Part shown: one piece after another, positions 14,776 through 16,856 of the stretch
Position numbering within the stretch: the first letter of the stretch is position 1
How the letters are laid out: every line of letters begins with the position of its first letter
From: Gammaproteobacteria bacterium
GTDB lineage: Bacteria; Pseudomonadota; Gammaproteobacteria; UBA6429; Thiohalophilaceae
Assembly (NCBI GenBank): GCA_013152045.1
Contig: JAADGZ010000236.1
Span: forward strand, 1 to 16,856
DNA: 16,856 bases
Direction of reading: 5' to 3'
Program-made: the position numbers and the translations under genes
Notes under the pieces: model-generated
The model's database searches: none
What the model was told of the DNA's origin: nothing
The model's input: the letters and a program-made list of their open reading frames with translations, nothing else

Positions 14776-14804
14776 TCGACATTACAAGTGATCAGGTTTA
14801 TATT
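14776..14804 (+). promoter_or_regulatory. Sigma-70 promoter of the ankyrin gene
   Basis: TCGACA at 14776-14781 and TATATT at 14799-14804 each match the housekeeping hexamers at five of six positions and are exactly 17 bases apart. A start near 14811 leaves about 20 bases before the GTG at 14831, enough for its AAGGA ribosome site. Confidence 0.6.
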
Positions 14805-14830
14805 GTTAAAGTTAAACGAAGGAACTTAAC

Positions 14831-15418
14831 GTGGATTGCAGTCACAGTAAAGATTGTCAGTTATATGCGCAGTTTGCCATGGAGCCGTCTTTACGGTTAT
14901 GGAAACAGCGTTATTGTGTTGCTGAATTTAAGCAGTGTGCGCGTTACCAGCTTGCACTTGAAGGCAAGTCTGTGCCACTGGCGCTGTTGCCCAACGGACG
15001 ACGGGTTAAGCAACGTAGTAAGGAGCAGATATCCGCCGCAGCGTTATTCAATGCTATCCTCAAACAGCGGGTACCGATGGTGAAATCCATGCTGAAAACC
15101 GGCCTTCCATCAGAACGAGTGATGAGCAGTGATGGTATGACTCCCTTGATGGTTTCAGCTACAGTAGGAAATGTTGAACTGGTTGAAATCATGCTAAAAC
15201 ATGGTTGTAATCCCTATGCAACCAATACCAATGGAGAATCCGCATTGGATATTGCTCTGACTTCAGGTTTTGAGCGCTGTGCCAGGATCATTGAACAAGC
15301 ACGCTCAACAATGACCGCTGAAGAATATGAAGTTAGGCCTGAAAATTCCGGCAAAGAGGCGAAGACCTCCGTTGCACGGACAAGCGGTTTTTTCAGGAGG
15401 CTTAATCCGTTTGCCTGA
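14831..15418 (+). CDS. Four-cysteine module plus ankyrin-repeat protein
   Basis: 195-residue cytoplasmic protein. Residues 1-56 hold Cys3, Cys9, Cys29 and Cys36 in the order C-x5-C-x19-C-x6-C, ending with CARYQLALEGKSVPLALLPNG. I recall this YC..F..CARY...G...VP..L.PN pattern as a small module at the ends of bacterial sensor proteins; the four cysteines suggest metal or Fe-S binding, which is inference. Residues about 69-155 form ankyrin repeats: a weak first one (ALFNAILKQRVPMVKSMLKTG), then DGMTPLMVSATVGNVELVEI with LKHGCNPYATN, then GESALDIALTSGFERCARII. A charged tail follows. The GTG start has AAGGA seven bases upstream and a good sigma-70 promoter. It probably mediates protein contacts in signalling. 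YeeE/YedE genes begin 47 bases downstream and may be co-transcribed. Confidence 0.85.
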   Translation: MDCSHSKDCQLYAQFAMEPSLRLWKQRYCVAEFKQCARYQLALEGKSVPLALLPNGRRVKQRSKEQISAAALFNAILKQRVPMVKSMLKTGLPSERVMSSDGMTPLMVSATVGNVELVEIMLKHGCNPYATNTNGESALDIALTSGFERCARIIEQARSTMTAEEYEVRPENSGKEAKTSVARTSGFFRRLNPFA

Positions 15419-15465
15419 ACCATCGATAAATTATACCCGTGATTAAAACGTAAGGAGTTATCAAG

Positions 15466-16086
15466 GTGGAATATTGGCCCTGGTGGCTGGGAGCAATTGG
15501 CCTGGCAGCGGTTTCTGTTTTGAATTTTCTCCTGCTTGGGCGTTTGTTAGGTGTTTCCGGCAGTTGGGCAAAGGTGGTGGGCTGGAGGGATAACCAGGAA
15601 CGTAGCGCTGAGCTAAAATCATTGGCTGAAAATAAGAGTGGTATGGACGATGCTCTGTTGGCGGAAACGTTGGCTGAATTTGGTGAAGCGTCGTTGCAGG
15701 AGTTAGGCAATGAATCTGACACGGAAATTTCAAGTTCGCCAGTTATAACCGGGGAGCAGCATACTCCCTGGACGGTGCATTTTGTTTTTTTATTCTTCAT
15801 GTTTATTGGCGGTCTTCTTGCTGCCTTGATGTCTGGTAATTTCAAATTGGAATTAACCCTGAGTCCCATCCATTCGCAAATATTTGGTGCAGACTGGGAG
15901 GTTTGGTTGGCGCTATTGTCGGGCGGAGTTATGGTTGGATTTGGCACACAGATGGCCGGTGGTTGTACCTCGGGTCATGGTTTGAGTGGTTGTGCCCGAC
16001 TAATTCCTGCCAGTTTAGTGGCAACCGTAACGTTTATGCTCAGTGCCATGCTGTTATCGTTTATGATGGAGGCAAGCTTGCGGTGA
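15466..16086 (+). CDS. YeeE/YedE-type sulfur transport half-protein
   Basis: 206-residue membrane protein. It has hydrophobic segments at about 7-30, 104-122, 146-165 and 180-201. The family signature is GGVMVGFGTQMAGGCTSGHG with Cys167, followed by LSGCARL with Cys176. In the TsuA/YeeE family such cysteines lie along the pore and pass thiosulfate or a related sulfur species. Here the transporter is split in two, as in PmpA/PmpB-like pairs, and this is the first half. Residues about 38-100 form an acidic, hydrophilic insertion between the first and second membrane segments, larger than I would expect. The start is GTG, with AAGGAG eight bases upstream. Its stop overlaps the next gene's GTG start by four bases (GTGA). 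Confidence 0.87.
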   Translation: MEYWPWWLGAIGLAAVSVLNFLLLGRLLGVSGSWAKVVGWRDNQERSAELKSLAENKSGMDDALLAETLAEFGEASLQELGNESDTEISSSPVITGEQHTPWTVHFVFLFFMFIGGLLAALMSGNFKLELTLSPIHSQIFGADWEVWLALLSGGVMVGFGTQMAGGCTSGHGLSGCARLIPASLVATVTFMLSAMLLSFMMEASLR

Positions 16087-16505
16087 AGCCAATCATAAAA
16101 CAGTATATTTTTTATGCTTTTCTGGGCCTGGCCATGGGTTTCGTGGTGGCGCGCATCGGTTTTGCCAATTACGATGAATTGCATAGGATGTTTATTTTCG
16201 CTGATTTGCGCATGCTATTTTCATTTATCGGTGCGGTTGTATTATCGATGCTGATTCTGGCTCTGTTTTCAAAGAAGATCCCCAAACAGAACAAAATTTT
16301 TCAACCCGGAACCATCCCTGGCAGCATGTTATTTGGTTTTGGCTGGGCTATTTCAGGTGCCTGTCCCAGTCTGGTTTTTGTGCAACTGGGATCAGGCAAA
16401 CTGGCGGCGATATTTACGCTCGTCGGTATTTATCTGGGGGTCTTGCTGCACAAAAAAATTCATGCCCGTTATTTTCGCTGGGATACAGGTTCCTGCGGCG
16501 TCTAA
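16083..16505 (+). CDS. YeeE/YedE-type sulfur transport, second half
   Basis: 140-residue membrane protein, second half of the split transporter. Hydrophobic segments lie at about 7-27, 44-62, 78-98 and 106-123. The second-half signature is GFGWAISGACPSLVFVQLGSG with Cys94, the counterpart of the cysteine motif in the first half. The frame is open upstream, but the GTG at 16083 is preferred: it gives a four-base GTGA overlap with the previous gene and has GGAGG ten bases before it. The two products should assemble together in the inner membrane to bring in a sulfur compound; the substrate cannot be told from sequence. Its TAA stop is within a perfect palindrome shared with the convergent neighbour. 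Confidence 0.87.
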   Translation: MKPIIKQYIFYAFLGLAMGFVVARIGFANYDELHRMFIFADLRMLFSFIGAVVLSMLILALFSKKIPKQNKIFQPGTIPGSMLFGFGWAISGACPSLVFVQLGSGKLAAIFTLVGIYLGVLLHKKIHARYFRWDTGSCGV

Positions 16506-16524
16506 ATACGTGACACGTATTTAG
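16502..16524. terminator. Perfect palindrome joining two convergent stop codons
   Basis: CTAAATACGTG, a central A, and CACGTATTTAG are perfect 11-base arms. The TAA stops of the YeeE/YedE gene (16503-16505) and of the opposing radical SAM gene (16521-16523) are both part of it, so 15 bases separate the genes. A shared bidirectional terminator is plausible, although no T-tract follows on either strand. Confidence 0.45.
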
Positions 16525-16856
16525 CTATGAAAGTCAGCCAGCCGCACTGGCATGCGTTTGGCTCCCCAGTGGCCGGGCGCAGCTTCGAAGAGGCCGGCGC
16601 AGGCGGTGCCGCATTTTTTACAGTTTCCATTCTGGTCCAGATTCCAGTCACTCAGCACGTACCAGTCGCGGCCTATGAGTTTTTCGCCACACTGGTGACA
16701 GTAGGTACTCTCCCCTTTTTCATCATGGACATTGCCGGTATAGGCGTAGTGCAGGCCATTTTTCAGGGCAATGGCGCGGGCGCGCGTCAATGTTTCCGGT
16801 GGTGTTGATGGGACATCACGCATTTTCCAGTCAGGATGGAAGGCGGAAAAATGCAT
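16521..16856 (-). CDS. amrS: AmmeMemoRadiSam radical SAM enzyme, C-terminal part
   Basis: Only the last 111 codons are in the window; the gene continues past the right edge, so the Met at the edge is an internal residue. The sequence begins HFSAFHPDWKMRDVPSTPPE, characteristic of the AmrS-type radical SAM proteins linked to AMMECR1 and Memo domains. It continues with ALKNGLHYAYTGNV and ends in a zinc-ribbon-like region with CHQCG and CKKCG pairs about 28 residues apart. The radical SAM CxxxCxxC cluster motif would be in the missing N-terminal part. The family's reaction is not settled to my knowledge. It runs opposite to the sulfur transporter genes and need not be related to them. Confidence 0.85.
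   Translation of the reverse strand: MHFSAFHPDWKMRDVPSTPPETLTRARAIALKNGLHYAYTGNVHDEKGESTYCHQCGEKLIGRDWYVLSDWNLDQNGNCKKCGTACAGLFEAAPGHWGAKRMPVRLADFHS

Noticed and set aside
15903..16082. Longer version of the second YeeE/YedE protein starting at 15903.
   Set aside because: The extra 60 residues overlap the conserved cysteine motif of the first gene in a different frame and resemble no transporter; the GTG at 16083 is better.

Overview
The window looks like chromosomal DNA of a polarly flagellated gammaproteobacterium with moderate GC. The evidence is an FlrB/FlrC (FleS/FleR) two-component pair next to fliE-K with sigma-54 type promoters, a YqiB-like DUF1249 protein, and short palindromic dispersed repeats of a kind I recall from several gammaproteobacterial lineages. 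Genus and family cannot be fixed from this sequence.

Region 1 (1-10463, all + strand) is a flagellar locus: flrB, flrC, fliE, fliF, fliG, fliH, fliI, fliJ, fliK, fliA. A good sigma-54 promoter lies before flrB (38-53) and an essentially perfect one before fliK (8529-8544). Weaker candidates lie before fliE and fliA. The logic fits the known polar hierarchy: RpoN plus an upstream master activator makes FlrBC, phosphorylated FlrC activates the basal body and hook genes, and FliA then serves late genes. The order is unusual because fliK is followed directly by fliA, with no fliL-R, flhBA, flhF or fleN between them.

Region 2 (10464-12999) starts with a spacer holding a repeat-like hairpin. It is followed by a two-gene operon of unrecognised function: a 487-residue membrane protein with a long coiled-coil-like region, and a von Willebrand factor A lipoprotein overlapping it by 4 bases. 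A sigma-54-like site 66 bases upstream of its start could tie it to the flagellar regulon. This pair is the best candidate for something undescribed.

Region 3 (13000-15418) holds a DUF1249 protein, a secreted Sel1/SPOR protein and a small cytoplasmic protein combining a four-cysteine N-terminal module with ankyrin repeats. The 456-base gap after the SPOR gene contains a 39-base near-perfect direct repeat, a doublet of palindromic repeats facing each other, an AT-rich hairpin and a good sigma-70 promoter.

Region 4 (15466-16856) holds two overlapping YeeE/YedE half-transporter genes (likely uptake of a sulfur compound). Convergent to them is the C-terminal end of an AmmeMemoRadiSam radical SAM enzyme, cut by the window edge. 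A perfect 23-base palindrome joins the two converging stop codons.
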